Assembly: GCA_963826505.1 (NCBI GenBank)
Contig: CAWGXG010000006.1
Location: 682,001-746,000 of the forward strand
Direction: 5' to 3'
DNA: 64,000 nucleotides
Origin: CAWGXG01 sp963826505
GTDB lineage: Bacteria > Chloroflexota > Anaerolineae > Aggregatilineales > Aggregatilineaceae
The stretch's first letter is position 1. Every line of letters begins with the position of its first letter. The notes beneath the pieces are model-generated. The model did no database searches. It was given only the letters and a program-made list of their open reading frames with translations, and was not told the origin of the DNA. Positions 63,880-64,000 of the stretch are shown piece by piece. The position numbers were made by a program, and so were the translations under genes.

Positions 63880-64000
63880 ATGGGACTTGCAGTTGACGGT
63901 TTCATCTTCGATCTTGATGGTACAGTCTATCTCGGCGAGAAAGCGCTGCCCGGCGCAGTGGACACCCTTGCTTTTTTGCGCGAACACGGCAAGCATGTGT
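63880..64000 (+). CDS. HAD-superfamily hydrolase (NagD/phosphoglycolate phosphatase-like), 5' part only
   Basis: The first 40 residues, from ATG 63880 (AAGGGA upstream), read GLAVDGFIFDLDGTVYLGEK then ALPGAVDTLAFLREHGK. DLDGTVYLGE is motif I of HAD-IIA phosphatases (NagD type). The gene runs off the window. It is co-directional with the importer and SDR, so a sugar-phosphate or p-nitrophenyl-phosphatase-like role in that pathway is possible. Confidence 0.85.
   Translation, partial: MGLAVDGFIFDLDGTVYLGEKALPGAVDTLAFLREHGKHV

Noticed and set aside
1..64000. tRNA, rRNA or CRISPR array
   Set aside because: Looked for T-arm GGTTCGA-type motifs with matching acceptor stems, rRNA conserved blocks and regularly spaced repeats by eye. 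None were found, though an undetected tRNA cannot be excluded without a covariance search.

Overview
The window reads as a chromosomal segment of a heterotrophic bacterium, most likely a member of the Chloroflexota (Anaerolineae-like). This is an inference from gene style, not from a marker gene. The grounds are several sugar ABC importers each beside a LacI or DeoR regulator, very large LuxR- and BTAD-type ATPase regulators, a cytochrome b/Rieske module with a multiheme cytochrome, many GTG/TTG starts, and numerous decayed genes and IS remnants. No tRNA, rRNA, CRISPR array or replication origin was seen.

Layout. 1-8.0 kb (minus): a xyloside/oligosaccharide locus with substrate-binding protein, ATPase, permease, GH31 alpha-xylosidase, a beta-propeller hydrolase-like protein and a URO-D-family protein, divergent from a LacI regulator (8.2-9.3 kb) whose operator overlaps its own promoter. 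9.7-15.5 kb (minus): a redox locus with a diheme sensor kinase, NarL regulator, pseudo-receiver, Rieske protein, cytochrome b and a 12-haem cytochrome c. 15.5-18.7 kb: IS and gene debris around a secreted repeat protein. 18.7-24.1 kb (plus): a DeoR regulator, an oligopeptide/oligosaccharide-type ABC importer and a phosphoesterase. 24.1-34.4 kb: IS debris, a set of small proteins, an M28 membrane peptidase, a frameshifted BTAD activator, and a stress/membrane group (SPFH pseudogene, SRPBCC, GlsB-like, CorA). 34.4-40.3 kb: a kinase fragment and a complete pst-phoU locus with two non-equivalent PstB-like ATPases. 40.3-44 kb: a frameshifted tandem VOC protein, a long imperfect inverted repeat, a rubredoxin-DinB fusion and a dead alpha/beta hydrolase. 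44-48.7 kb: an NmrA-like reductase, a LuxR/NB-ARC regulator and a secreted SnoaL-like protein that share an identical 19-bp element. 48.7-57.4 kb: a LysM protein, alpha/beta hydrolase, PIG-L deacetylase, BBE-type flavin oxidase and a large LuxR-AAA regulator. 57.4-64 kb: IS3 and repeat debris, then a LacI regulator divergent from a sugar ABC importer, an SDR dehydrogenase and a HAD phosphatase cut by the window end.

How the parts work together. The three importer loci share one plan: regulator, binding protein, a perfect hairpin just after the binding-protein gene, then the less abundant transporter parts and catabolic enzymes. The most original signals are three. First, the two tandem PstB-like ATPases carry complementary losses of catalytic motifs, predicting an asymmetric heterodimer with one live ATP site. 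Second, a haem-sensing two-component system is encoded with the respiratory module it probably controls. Third, an N-terminal-HTH LuxR/NB-ARC regulator has the same 19-bp dyad in front of both neighbouring genes. Single-base frameshifts and in-frame stops are unusually frequent (URO-D, BTAD, SPFH, VOC, alpha/beta hydrolase), so either many genes are decaying or the assembly has indel errors.
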